Assembly: GCA_958298945.1 (NCBI GenBank)
Contig: OY282610.1
Span: forward strand, 42,663,667-42,727,666
DNA from: Atherix ibis
Taxonomy: Eukaryota; Arthropoda; Insecta; Diptera; Athericidae
Length of the DNA: 64,000 nt
Direction: 5' to 3'
Below are positions 1-10,076 of this stretch, one piece after another (position 1 is the first letter of the stretch; each line of letters starts with the position of its first letter). Under the pieces are notes generated by a model that saw nothing but the letters and a program-made list of their open reading frames with translations, was not told the DNA's origin and did not search any database. A program made the translations under genes and the position numbers.

Positions 1-1085
1 ATCCTTAAGCGACATGGTTATTGCATTACACTTAATAAAGGCCCTCAAAAATTATTCCAGCCAAGTCTGTGAAAGGCTATTAACCACGTATGTGACCAGA
101 GTTCCAAAACTAAAGAAGGTATACAATAAAAGTGCTCTTCGAAGATTATGGACAATCCGCATACAATGTTGTTGGTAAATAAACAGAAGCTTTACAGTTT
201 AGCTATCATTTTGGCTACTCAACCATTGGCTGACCTCTACAATTATCATTATCGTCATCATAATTATCATCATCATCATCATGGTCATCGTCCGAATTGT
301 CATCATCAGTAGAGAGTAGTGTCAGTAGTAGAACTGGTAGTACTCTGAACAATATCACAAACAATACAACAACAGCATAATCAGAATACAGACTTTCTAA
401 ACTGTAGCCACTTTTGAAAATCTTCATATCAGTCGATTTTTGTCCTTAAACTTATACGTTTAGGTGGACAAATGCTCAATGAAGGATAACAGAGAAAATA
501 GAAACAAAATCGACCGAACAGGAATAAATTGGCCGCCGAATGTGAACGGTGGATCCCCTTTCATGCACGTAGATGTTCACAGACAGTAACGTACGACCAT
601 GAACGACTTCAAACACGTTATCGTGCAACAATTTAGCATCAAGAATTGGAGCATCCTGCAGAGTAATAATGATCGTATCCTTTATCCAGTTGTTACGTGT
701 CTCTAGAATTTTCATGTGTTGATTTTATATTGAGATGAATACGATAATTTATCAAATGAAAGGATAAAAATGAAAACCTCCATACCAAATGGAATAAAAA
801 CGATTCAGAAATATTCGTTTAGTTGTCGAATTTATTTTTATACTCACTTAATATGGTCCAAAGAATTATTGGCTAAATTTCAAAAATGATAAAAATTTTA
901 TAGTTAATCCTTCAAAATTGATAAGAATCTATTTAAAAAAAACATTATTCTAACTGTGCATGTATTAAAAATTTTATATAAAATCTCTGATCAGGATTGC
1001 ATGTTGACTGAGCTGAGACAAAAGCCATATTACGAAAGATAATTTGATGTATAACACTCGCCTTAGTTTTGTAATATTACAATAA
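1..1085. other. AT-rich DNA, no gene recognised
   Basis: Apart from a short trinucleotide repeat near 241-312, I see no recognisable gene. A 79-codon open frame on the minus strand (715 to 476) begins with ATG, but its translation resembles no family I know. It is the longest clean frame here and could be chance. Confidence 0.5.
241..312. repeat. Imperfect (TCA)n microsatellite
   Basis: The stretch is built mostly of TCA/TCG trinucleotides. Read on the minus strand it would give an Asp/Asn-rich run, which explains the acidic low-complexity open frame there. I regard that frame as an artefact of the repeat. Confidence 0.8.
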
Positions 1086-2353
1086 CGAGGGTCGTTCAAT
1101 AAGTCCTTAGAAAATCCAAGAAATTGCGCTCGTAGTGTCGGTAAAGATTTTTTTTATAAGTCAAAATTTCAGCTCCATCCATAGCGTAGGTCAATTTCTA
1201 TCGTCGATTAAAGTTAACGACATTTATTTGTGCATAACAATGAAAAAAAGCGAGTTTAGGGCTGTCATCAAACACCTCCATTTGAAAGGCTTAAGCCCGA
1301 AAGAAATCAAAGCCGAGTTGGATGTAGTTAATGGCACATCTGCACCTGTGTTTGCGATGGCTTACAATTGGGTGAATGAATTTAAACGTGGCCGTTCATC
1401 CACAAAAGATGAACATCGTTCAGGACGCCCAGTTGAGGTGTCTACTCCTGAAATCATCGACAAAATCCACGATCTGATTTTGAACGATCGGCGAATTAAA
1501 GTGCGCGAATTAGTTGAGGCCACGGGCATATCACAAGGTACAGTCGCTTCAATTTTGCATGAAAAATTGTCTGTGAAAAAAATTTCGGCAAGATGGGTGC
1601 CGCGTTTGCTCTCAGAGGAGAATAAGCGCAATCGTGTAGTGGACTCTGAGGCTATGTTGGCACTCTTTCATCGCAATCCTGCCGAATTCCTTCGTCGATA
1701 TGTCACTGTGGACGAAACCTGGATACACTACTACACTCCAGAAACGAAGAGACAGTCATCACAGTGGATTTTCAAGGGTGAACGGGCTCCAAAGAAGGCA
1801 CAAACTGTGCCATCGGCCGGCAAGGTGATGGCCACGGTCTTTTGGGATTCGCAGGGCATCATTTTTATCGACTACTTGGAAAAAGGAAAAACAATAACAG
1901 GAGCGTATTACGCGTCGTTATTGCAACGGTTGAGCGAGGAAATCAAAGAGAAACGCCCCCATCTGAAGAAGAAAAAAATCCTCTTGCATCAGGACAATGC
2001 GCGTGTGCACACCTGCGCTGTTTCCATGGCCAAAATTGTGGAATTGAGAATGGAATTGTTGCAGCATCTCGCTTATTCACCAGATTTGGCCCCGAGTGAC
2101 TATTTTCTTTTCCCCAATCTGAAGAAATGGCTTGGCGGACGACGGTTCACTTCCAACGAGGACGTCATTGGTCAAACGGGTGAGTATTTTGCAGAATTTC
2201 CGAAATCCTATTTTTTGGACGGGATAAAAATTTTGGAAAAACGGTTGGAAATGTTTATAGAGCTAAAAGGAGATGATGTTGAAAAAGAAAAATTTTTTTT
2301 AAAAAAAACAGTTTTTTTCCATCTTTTTCTAAGGACTTTTTGAACGACCCTCG
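1086..2353 (+). mobile_element. Mariner element mar-A1, full length
   Basis: A complete Tc1/mariner element of about 1.27 kb. The left end reads CGAGGGTCGTTCAATAAGTC and the right end carries its inverted copy; the match extends through CTTAGAAAA. A TA follows the right end (2354-2355). On the left the TA (1083-1084) is separated from the terminal C by one extra A. It contains one uninterrupted transposase frame. It is the least damaged of the five mar-A copies in the window, which differ from each other only at scattered positions. Confidence 0.95.
1240..2343 (+). CDS. Mariner transposase, intact frame with stop-codon loss
   Basis: DD34D transposase, which would bind the terminal repeats and cut and paste the element at TA. 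The ATG at 1240 matches the start used by all sister copies. An upstream GTG in the same frame is not a credible eukaryotic start. Domains in order: N-terminal paired-type helix-turn-helix region (about residues 1-110, including the GRPVEV linker motif), WVPRLL motif near residue 125, then the DDE domain. The catalytic triad is visible: Asp158 (VTVDETWIHYY), Asp252 (HQDNARVH) and Asp287 (YSPDLAPSD), with 34 residues between the last two. In sister copies the protein ends at a TAA after DYVEK. Here that codon reads as sense and translation continues about 19 residues, ending at a TGA inside the right terminal repeat. At 367 codons it is slightly longer than the family norm of about 350. The triad is intact, so it may still be active, but the altered tail and a few unique substitutions leave this open. 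Confidence 0.9.
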   Translation: MKKSEFRAVIKHLHLKGLSPKEIKAELDVVNGTSAPVFAMAYNWVNEFKRGRSSTKDEHRSGRPVEVSTPEIIDKIHDLILNDRRIKVRELVEATGISQGTVASILHEKLSVKKISARWVPRLLSEENKRNRVVDSEAMLALFHRNPAEFLRRYVTVDETWIHYYTPETKRQSSQWIFKGERAPKKAQTVPSAGKVMATVFWDSQGIIFIDYLEKGKTITGAYYASLLQRLSEEIKEKRPHLKKKKILLHQDNARVHTCAVSMAKIVELRMELLQHLAYSPDLAPSDYFLFPNLKKWLGGRRFTSNEDVIGQTGEYFAEFPKSYFLDGIKILEKRLEMFIELKGDDVEKEKFFLKKTVFFHLFLRTF

Positions 2354-2355
2354 TA

Positions 2356-4079
2356 CATATGATTTATGATATATAGTTTATAGTTGATTTATTTTTATAA
2401 AGGACATATTTTTTTTACATTATATCATTCTTTTTGTATCTGAGAAATAAAGAAAAAACGCTGATTCGAATATTATTGCTGCAAAAATATGTCACTTAAA
2501 AAAAAAATAACATACTTTTTTATGCTTCAATATGGTTTTAGGATTTTGAACAAATTAATTTTAGATTTTAATATTCATTAATATAACCATTTTTTTCCAG
2601 CTCATTATTGCTTTGGAAAACTTTGGAAATCTTAAAAGGAAGTTTTGTAGAGTTTGTGGAGTAATATTTCAACCGAACTTTTAGAGGTTTTTCAAAAATT
2701 CTGATATCTTATAAGATTCCTCGCCTTAGCCTGCTAATCTTATTTATCCTATAGAGTATTCGAAAAGTGATCACAGTTGTCATATCATCCTCTTTAAAGA
2801 TCCGTGCAACTCTTTTTTCCATAAAAGGGTAGTTAAGGTTATAATATTCAAGGGCAAAAAAATCTGGGAACTACTGTTTCAAAGATTGTTAAAGCTTGTG
2901 CCTTCATAGGAATTGAAAATCTTTTTTCTTGAAGAAATAGTAATTTTTTCTGTTATTCTACAAAATTCTTCTGCTAAAAGTCATCCTAACCACCTCTTAA
3001 TCTAAATATTCCCTCGACCATGTATGATAGAGCAAACCATTCATCGTTACAAAACCTTCTTGCTAACCTATCGACGGAGGTAACAACTTCAAAGAACCTA
3101 TTTCCACTGTTCCAGGAACCAGTATTGGTTATTTTTATGGCCATTTCAGTATTTTCTTCTTATTTTGTGATCGAAGTGAAAAGTACCTTAAAGCTTCTTA
3201 CTTTTCAGACCTACCTTCCTCCACCAGCGTTTTATTGTATTTATGTTTAATAGATTTGATGATATTTACAATTAATTTCTAGTGCCTCCAACCTCCTTAT
3301 TATCCTACTTGTAATTACAATAAAATTAGAATCTATTTCAGTAGTTTTTCTTGATGATTAATTTATGTCCAAAGCAAATTTAAAAAATAAAAAAGAAGAA
3401 AGAAAATAGAAAATTGTTAAATAAAATTCCAACAACAACCAGGGGTGAAAGGCTAAAGAATCTATCCAACACCAGAAGAAGATAGGCAGACCATATATCT
3501 CTCTCCTCTCACCGAGTTCGCAACCTTGGGACCCTGGATATTTTTTTTATAACTAGGGTCGTAGTTGACATTATTACAGTGCCACTCCAAACAATTAGTC
3601 TAAAAGTGCAAGGGGGATTTCGAGATCTCCTCCAGAGTTCCAAGGTTATGAACCTGCGCTTTCTCTCACAACAGCCAACGGTTCACGCCACCAATTTTTT
3701 TCACTCATTACACCTATTTTTTTTTTTTTTTAAGAACTTTAAACCAACAGGTGTCCATAAAGAAAAAAAAATTTATGTTTCATTATGTAACCAACAGGTG
3801 TCACTATTGCTGCATTTTTCAAAGCTCGTCATCGTTAATGCAATACAACTGTGTGTTTTCTTTTTTGTTTCCTTTCCGTTCACCTCATTTTCTCCTTTTT
3901 ATTTACTTTCACCCTCACCTAAGCTAAGAACATTCATAAACTGAGATAGGAATTTTTAGTTGATAATTTTTTTTTAACAAGAATTTCCAAACGTTGGAGC
4001 CGAATATTGTTAGGATCTAAAATTGGATTAGCATAGACAAAGAATATCAATTGTGAACAACCGCAGATGGCTGAATCTA
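2356..4079. other. Intergenic AT-rich DNA
   Basis: No gene recognised. There are homopolymer tracts (T runs at 3719-3732 and elsewhere). A 121-codon plus-strand frame at 3579-3944 begins with GTG and is rich in Phe and Ser; it looks like read-through of pyrimidine-rich DNA and I do not call it. Confidence 0.5.
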
Positions 4080-4893
4080 GAAGTTTTTTGCGTCTTATCC
4101 TCGAAGCACTTCAAAAAATCATTTGTTGTAATCTTTTTCAGCTTCTCCTTCGATGCTGTCTTTATCTCCTCAATCGTAGCGTGGCATCGTCCTTTCATGG
4201 GCCTCTTCTAGATCTGGGGAAAACGGTGTTTGCGGCATTATTACTATATTATTTTTGGCAAAAAAATCGCGCACAAGCAACGATGAGTGAGCAGGGTCGT
4301 TATAATGGGGCAAAAGCCAATTTTTGTTCTTCCACAAATCCGGGCGTTTCTGGCGGATTGTTTCTCGCAACTTGCGCATAACTTGCAGGTAATATTTCTT
4401 AATGAAGGTTCTACCCTGTGGCAAGAACTCATGATACACCACGCTCCTGCAATCGAAGAAAACTGTTAGCAAAACCTTCACATTCGACCGAACTTGGCGA
4501 TTTTTTTGGTCTTGGCTCGTGCGGCAGCTTCCATTGGGATGAATGAGCTTTGGTTTTCACGTCATGTAACTATAAACCGAGAATTCGTTACCAGTTATGA
4601 CGCTCTAGAGGAAATTTGGATCGTCGCGGACAGAGTCCAACAGCTCCTTAGCAATGTTAATGCGATGTTGTTTTTGGTCGACAATGGGCAAAAATCGAAG
4701 ACGAGCCAAAACACGTGCAAGCAAAGCATCTGTCAAAAATTAATTGAATATTCAAAATGGCCGAACTTGTCGGCATAAGTGAGATCCATGAGTATCAATA
4801 TAACGCCATAAAAAAATCGAAAATCGAATATATGTGTACGTAACCCGCGGAAATTAAAAATTCGAGATACTTACACGTACTGAACAGACCTCG
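4080..4893 (-). mobile_element. Mariner remnant mar-K1, left end missing
   Basis: A degenerate DD34D mariner on the minus strand. The right end is its 5' terminus: it reads, inverted, CGAGGTCTGTTCA and is followed by TA (4894-4895). Minus-strand coding remains include the motif VFFDCRSVVYHEFLPQG and the KRPDLWKNKNWLL block. The second catalytic site is mutated (PHYNDPAH in place of HHDNAPAH), and a deletion removes part of the DLAPCDFF region. The C-terminal coding part runs to about 4080, where similarity to other K copies stops without a left terminal repeat. As in all K copies, the N-terminal helix-turn-helix region is absent. Confidence 0.8.
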
Positions 4894-4974
4894 TATATCT
4901 CTTGCAACGTAATTTCCAAAAAGCAGTTAATACAGAAAATTCTGAAATATACCTTATCACAACTGATGTTCCTC

Positions 4975-4987
4975 AAGGCAGTATTCT
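4975..4987. repeat. Left copy of the 13-bp target-site duplication of the R1-clade insertion
   Basis: The sequence aaggcagtattct here recurs exactly at 6900-6912. The two copies bracket the R1-clade element and lie within the Jockey RT motif that encodes GSIL. Confidence 0.9.
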
Positions 4988-4993
4988 GCCCAA

Positions 4994-6666
4994 CATCGCA
5001 CTGAAGAGTGCAATTGCCGCCAGGCCAGACTTGTTCATAAGCATGTACGACGCATGCCTGCGACAAGGCGTATTTCCGACCCGATTGAAGCAACAAAGAT
5101 TGGTTCTTATTCCAAAAGGGAAGAAACCACCGGATGAGCCACCTTCCTATCGTCCACTTTGCATGATGGATTCGGACGGGAAGAACTTGGAGCGGATAGT
5201 GGCCGACAGATTAGAGCAATACATCGATTCTCAACTTCCCGAAGTCCAATTCGGATTCAGGAAGGGGAGATCGACCATCGATGCGTTGGAACTCGTCACG
5301 AACATCGCAAAGGAAGCCATCTCAGGAAAGAGATGGAAAGGCGGTTCCAAAAAGTATTGCCTCATTGTCACCTTGGCCATCAAAAATGCTTTTAACTCGG
5401 CCCGCTGGGATCGAGTCCTGGAGGCTTTTAAGAACATGGGGGTGCCCTACTACCTACGGAGGATGGTCAGATCATACTTCAGTGACCGACTACTACACTA
5501 CGAAACGGAGGATGGACCAGCGGAGTATGGGGTCGCGGGAGGGGTACCTCTAGGCTCTGTCCTGGGGCCACTCTTGTGGAACGTCATGTACGACGGCCTA
5601 CTCCATCTGGAATTACCGACGAACACAACACTCGTGGCTTTCGCGGACGACGTAGCGGTTGTCCTTGTAGCCAAACACCTGGAGGAACTGGAAGCCGCAT
5701 TCTCCACCACCATCCGGAGCATAAGACAGTGGATGACATCGGCAGACCTGTCTTTGGCGGAACATAAGACCGAGGCACTCCTTGTGAGTAGCCGGAAGAA
5801 AATGGAGACCATCACCATAAGAGTAGGCGATCACGAGATCCAGTCGCTACCCTACATCCGGTATCTAGAAGTGGTCTTGGATGCCAGACTCAACTAGAAG
5901 GAGCACATCTCCAGTGTCAGCAGAAAGGCATCAGCAGTACAGGGCGCGCTTTCGCGGATAATGCCCAATATCGGAGGCCCCAGGCAAATCCGTAGGCGAC
6001 TACTGGAAACTGTGGTTACCTCCGTCCTGCTATGGGGAGCACTAGTGTAGGCGAAATCGCTAGAGCTAACAACATACCGCAAGACAATGTCATCAGTCCA
6101 GCGGCTCTCAGCGATCAGAGTGGCGTCAGCATACCGAACGGTATCACACGATGCGGTCAACGTCGTGGCATCATGCCCACCCATCGACATCCTGGCAGGA
6201 GAGCGGTACCGCCAACATCGTAGGAAGAAGGAAGAGCGGCGAAAGGTCCTCTGTGAAGAGGAGAGACCCGAGAGTCTTTGCCTCTGGCAAGAGAGATGTG
6301 ACAACTCGACGAAGGGGAAGTCGGGTCACTTGCCTGCACGGGGAAGTCGGGTATTACATCACCCAATTCTTGACTGGGCATGGATGCTTTCGGGCATCCA
6401 GAGATTCATGAGAACTGCACAGATTCATGAGAACTGACTCCCCAAACTGTCATCATTGCCTCGATGTGATCGAAGACGCAGAACACGTGTTCTTCCAGTG
6501 CCCCCTCTACGAGGAGACAAGGGTGGAGCTGGGGATAAATCTGGACCGTTCCATCAGTCCAGAAAACATAGCGGAGTGCATGCTGAAGAGCCAATCGGCT
6601 TGAAACAGAATTGCAGAGTACGCGGAATCCATTATCAAGGATCTCCACACAACGTACGAAGAATAG
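4994..6666 (+). pseudogene. R1-clade reverse transcriptase, C-terminal part, broken
   Basis: Would encode the reverse transcriptase of an R1-type element. In order: RT fingers (RLVLIPKGKKPPDEPPSYRP), a REVERSE-type palm block around 5240-5400 (QFGFRKGRSTIDALE, then LAIKNAFNSARWDRV, where Ala has replaced the catalytic Asp usually seen as LDIKNAF), the GGVPLGSVLGPLLW motif, and the AFADDVAVV active site near 5638-5660. The thumb follows. In-frame stops occur at 5895 and near 6048. After about 6310 small duplications break the frame. The C-terminal zinc-knuckle is recognisable near 6445-6500 (CHHC, then EDAEHVFFQC), and the frame ends at a TAG at about 6664. Not functional. Confidence 0.9.
6402..6436. 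repeat. 16-bp tandem duplication inside the R1 element
   Basis: The string agattcatgagaactg occurs at 6402-6417 and again at 6421-6436. Together with a nearby duplicated ggggaagtcgggt it is responsible for the loss of the reading frame before the zinc-knuckle. Confidence 0.85.
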
Positions 6667-6899
6667 GCCGCGAGGCGTCATAACATCGGGACAGCAGTAG
6701 CATCAAACAAGAACGCCCCGGGAAAGTAGTATTTACAAAGAGTGCCACCGGGGAACCATCGGTCCGGGAGCAAGATCAGAGGTGCAGGTTAGGTCTTAGC
6801 GAGGTAAAAATCCCGCATAACTCGCCTGGCTGGAAAAATTTCCAAGCGAGTACCTTTTGAAGGTTTCCCCCTGTACCTCATTAATCTAAACATAATAAA

Positions 6900-6912
6900 A
6901 AGGCAGTATTCT
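6900..6912. repeat. Right copy of the 13-bp target-site duplication of the R1-clade insertion
   Basis: aaggcagtattct, identical to 4975-4987. It follows the A-rich tail of the R1-clade element and resumes the Jockey reading frame. Confidence 0.9.
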
Positions 6913-7200
6913 TAGTCCACTGCTCTACAATATTTATATCTTTGATAGCCCAACTAATCAAGAAACTATAACTGCTACCATTGCGGCCGATGCCACTCTT
7001 CTTAAATACTAGTTGAAGAGATGGCGAGTGAAATTAATAAGAAGAAGAGTGTTCATGTGATTTTCTCCCACTGTGAAAATCCCCCTATCCCAAATAGACA
7101 AACAGCTTACATGGAATTCTCATACGGAATTTAAAAGGCGTTTACAGAGAAATTGTCTAAAAGATATCTCGAAGCTTTAATATGTCTCATAAGGTAAAGA

Positions 7201-9470
7201 AACACCAATGGGTTCCACTCCTGTCATAGTAGTAGTATCTTTGTCAAAAAATCTGCTTCTTAAAATAGGATATTTATATAGTTTAATCTTAAAAAAATTT
7301 TCCTCTAATAAAATTTAAGTTAACCAACTTCCATAAAAACTAACTAGTTTGGATTAATAGCAAACCTTATTAATTTCGATAAACGTTTATTAAAATTAAT
7401 CATAAAAAATCCTTAAAAAAAATTCTTCAATTTTTATCGCATTTTAACAAAACAAAAATATATAAAAAAAAACCTAATAAAAAATCATCGTTATTGGGAA
7501 GAAAAAAACCAATTATTATACCGCCGTTTAAATGCAATAACAAATCGCCGTCGTTTCTTATCGTTAACAAAAAGAAAAAAACCAGATTATGATTCAGGTG
7601 GGAAGAATATATATCATAAACTGTAACTGACCCAGACAAGACGATATGACAAGGACGAGAACAAAACCATGTAAATAAAATTAAACTGAACGTTAACTAA
7701 CACCGAATATAATATGCAATTGGGTCGAATACGAATACAGGCAAAAAACCGAGCAACATCAAATAAAAGCACAGGATCAGATTAGATCTCTGACAAGGCC
7801 ATTCCACCCGGTCAGACCCGTCATTTTTAACGGTGAAAATTTTAATAGGAAAATGGATGCTGTGACGAGATTCTTTGAAGGTTATGTGGCCATAAATAAA
7901 AATCATTGGCAACATAAAGTCAAGCAATTAAAAGAGAGAAGACTCCATTTAGTTTGCTTTTTGGAGAAAATGTTTTATGGCCAAAGACATTTTCTTTTAT
8001 GGCTGATGCCATAAACTTCTTGTTAGCGTAATTGAGAGATGAAGTGTTTTCCTTTTTGTACTCTTTCTACCTCTTCTTTTACCTATCTGTATACTCTTTC
8101 TATCGTTTATCCTTCAAACACTCATACACAATATACCGTCGCCTCTCTATCGAATTTAATGTAGTAAAGTGCCATTGAAAGTTGCAAACTTCATTAATAA
8201 AAGAATATACTGTACCCGAGATATTTTCGGTCTGATAAATTATATCCTTATGGCAGATAGATCGACGGCTAGGGTATACTCTTAAGTCTCACCAAATACG
8301 CGTACAAACTTAACGCAATAATACGCACACACACAGACACACTGACTTAGAAGCTAATACATAAACAGCAAAACATTGGCCATATCCAAATACTATATCC
8401 AAAATGGATACCCCACCGACTTTAGGCTTCCACAGTTATATGCAACCGCATATAACTTTATATAATAAGTCTCGAGAGAGCTTCCAAGTTAACCGAGCTG
8501 ACGACATTGCAGCCCCAAAACCGTATTTTTGCCTTTGCTATATTTATACACAGTATGGACACACACAATCGAGTAAAACGTTTTGGGGTTTTCCTTATGG
8601 GGGATGCTTACACTTATAATACCATCAACGAGTTCTACTTTTATTTTGGTAAATCGCACAGACTTTTGATATCCACAGGTTGTGTTATGGTGCCAGTTAC
8701 GTCACGTTTACCCTTTCTTTCTTCGTCACAGCATTCATGAAACGATTCGAAAACTTCCAGCAATTAAAATATCCCGCGCACTATTAAAAATTAATTATAC
8801 TTGAACATCGTTTAAAATTTTTACAGTTAGTTAGTTACTTGTAGATGTGGTGAGTGAGTGGGTGGCTCATAAATTGATTACGACGCCATGAAATGCACAG
8901 CAACAAAAAATGCATCTTAAAATCTGGCCGGATGGTAAGTATTTTTAATTTCTTTATTTTCTTATTATTATTCATCCTTTTTTTTTTTCCTCTTCAACCA
9001 TTAAATTTGAATTTGCTTCTATAAAAACAAACAAAAAAAATGAAAAAATTAAAAACAAATTTTCTTTCCCTTTATTTGCTTAAATGTTTAACTTTATTTG
9101 ATTTTTATTTTGATTGTGAATTATTTACAATTGATTCATTATATCATAAAAAAATTTTCCGATTAAATAAAGTTAAACTTTTTAACATTTCAAGTTGGTA
9201 TTTTTATTGTAAAATTTTATAGCTTAAATTATATGGGATTAAAAAAGGGTCGTTTTCTTAAGGGTGATTTTCTTGAGTAAAACTTTTTAATATATCGAAT
9301 AGATGTGCAATTAACAGTTAATAATTTATATTATTGTTAACTTTTTTAATTATGTTGGAAAATTTTTTGCAAAAATTTGGTTTTTTTTTTGATTATTTGG
9401 AAAAAATTTTTTTGGATAAATTTCAGGTGCCAAATAGTTGAATAATAAAAATGTTTATCATTATCAACGG
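7201..9470. other. AT-rich DNA, no gene recognised
   Basis: Mostly AT-rich sequence. Short frames at 8404-8619 and 8507-8740 (plus strand) overlap one another and resemble nothing I know. A short CA-rich patch lies near 8325-8340. I see no splice-framed gene and no transposon signature. Confidence 0.5.
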
Positions 9471-9479
9471 CGTGCCAAA

Positions 9480-9970
9480 TGGAATTCCATTCAGGCTTGC
9501 TGAATTAAATAACTCTGGACGTCCCAGCTCCGCGCTGCCATCTTCCGGAATAAAGTCATAGCTTCATCGAAAGCAGTGTCTACCACGAGTTCTGGTACCG
9601 TAAATGGAGCCACTATTGACTTTCCGGGCAGGACTTTTCTCATCCATATAGATCAATATGGCCCTGTTTTCGATGAAGCTTAATGTTATCCATAATCAGG
9701 AGGCTATGATAATACTCCAGGATCTCATCGTTAAATAGGATGCGGAAGCGTCCATTCTCATGTATGGAATTAAAAATTCGTCTAAAGATTGCAGTGGTTT
9801 TTACTGAGAACCCAAGTTTTGAAAGATTCCATAAGAACTGGGAAGATTAGTGTTCTATTCAGCAGTAACATCGATAGTAGGGTTAGAATTTTCGAGTGAT
9901 ATAGTTTAGACTGACTGAAGTAGGCTGCGTTGGTTGCAAGCACCCATGTACGGATTTCTTCCTCCATATT
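9480..9970 (-). pseudogene. Unidentified degenerate coding sequence
   Basis: This stretch is less AT-rich than its flanks. On the minus strand it reads as fragments of protein-like sequence in shifting frames, for example HENGRFRILFNDEILEYY followed by SLLIMDNIKL, and further on FDEAMTLFRKMAARSW. I do not recognise the family. It lies just downstream of the 3' end of a minus-strand I-like LINE but does not match the other I copies, so it is probably separate. It could be another transposon or a decayed host gene. Confidence 0.35.
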
Positions 9971-10076
9971 GTTATCGGCTATGACCCTTGATCACAAAAA
10001 GAAAAATTATTTATCTCCTTCAAAACTATAATCGCCTGTCCGTTTAGAACTAGTAGCAATTGGTCTTGTCTTCAAA

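Larger units (their letters stand above)
4988..6899 (+). mobile_element. R1-clade LINE, 5'-truncated
   Basis: About 1.9 kb of a non-LTR retrotransposon of the R1 clade inserted into a Jockey element. It starts abruptly inside the reverse transcriptase domain, so it is 5'-truncated, and it ends in an A-rich tail (cataataaaa). Exact 13-bp copies of the target flank it. Base composition is clearly more GC-rich than its surroundings. Because a Jockey fragment reads in frame into it at 4988, a conceptual translation across the junction gives a chimeric protein that is not a real gene. Confidence 0.9.
4896..7200 (+). mobile_element. Jockey-type LINE fragment J1, split by an R1-clade insertion
   Basis: Two pieces of one reverse transcriptase, 4896-4987 and 6900-about 7200, flank an R1-clade element. 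The left piece encodes FQKAVNTENSEIYL then the RT motif VPQGSIL. The right piece resumes with GSIL, then LLYNIYIFDSP and IAADATLL (the YADD region, damaged), and further on LTWNSHTEFKRR, matching the same part of Jockey copies J2 and J3. Joining the pieces across the duplicated 13 bases restores the reading order. The left edge abuts the TA of mar-K1. The 3' end beyond about 7200 is not traceable. Confidence 0.85.

Noticed and set aside
215..427. Acidic Asp/Asn-rich minus-strand frame
   Set aside because: It is a translation of a TCA/TCG microsatellite and has no other support.
1362..1631. 89-codon minus-strand frame that recurs in every mar-A copy
   Set aside because: It recurs only because it is antisense to the conserved helix-turn-helix coding region of the transposase.
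1842..2099. 85-codon overlapping plus-strand frame (MGFAGHHFYRLLGKRK)
   Set aside because: Out-of-frame shadow of the mar-A catalytic domain, seen in other copies for the same reason.
3579..3944. 121-codon plus-strand frame
   Set aside because: Starts with GTG, spans homopolymer T and A tracts, is Phe/Ser-rich low complexity and resembles no protein.
5231..5818. Several open frames on both strands within the R1 element
   Set aside because: GC-rich coding DNA opens other frames; the RT motifs lie only in the frame described.
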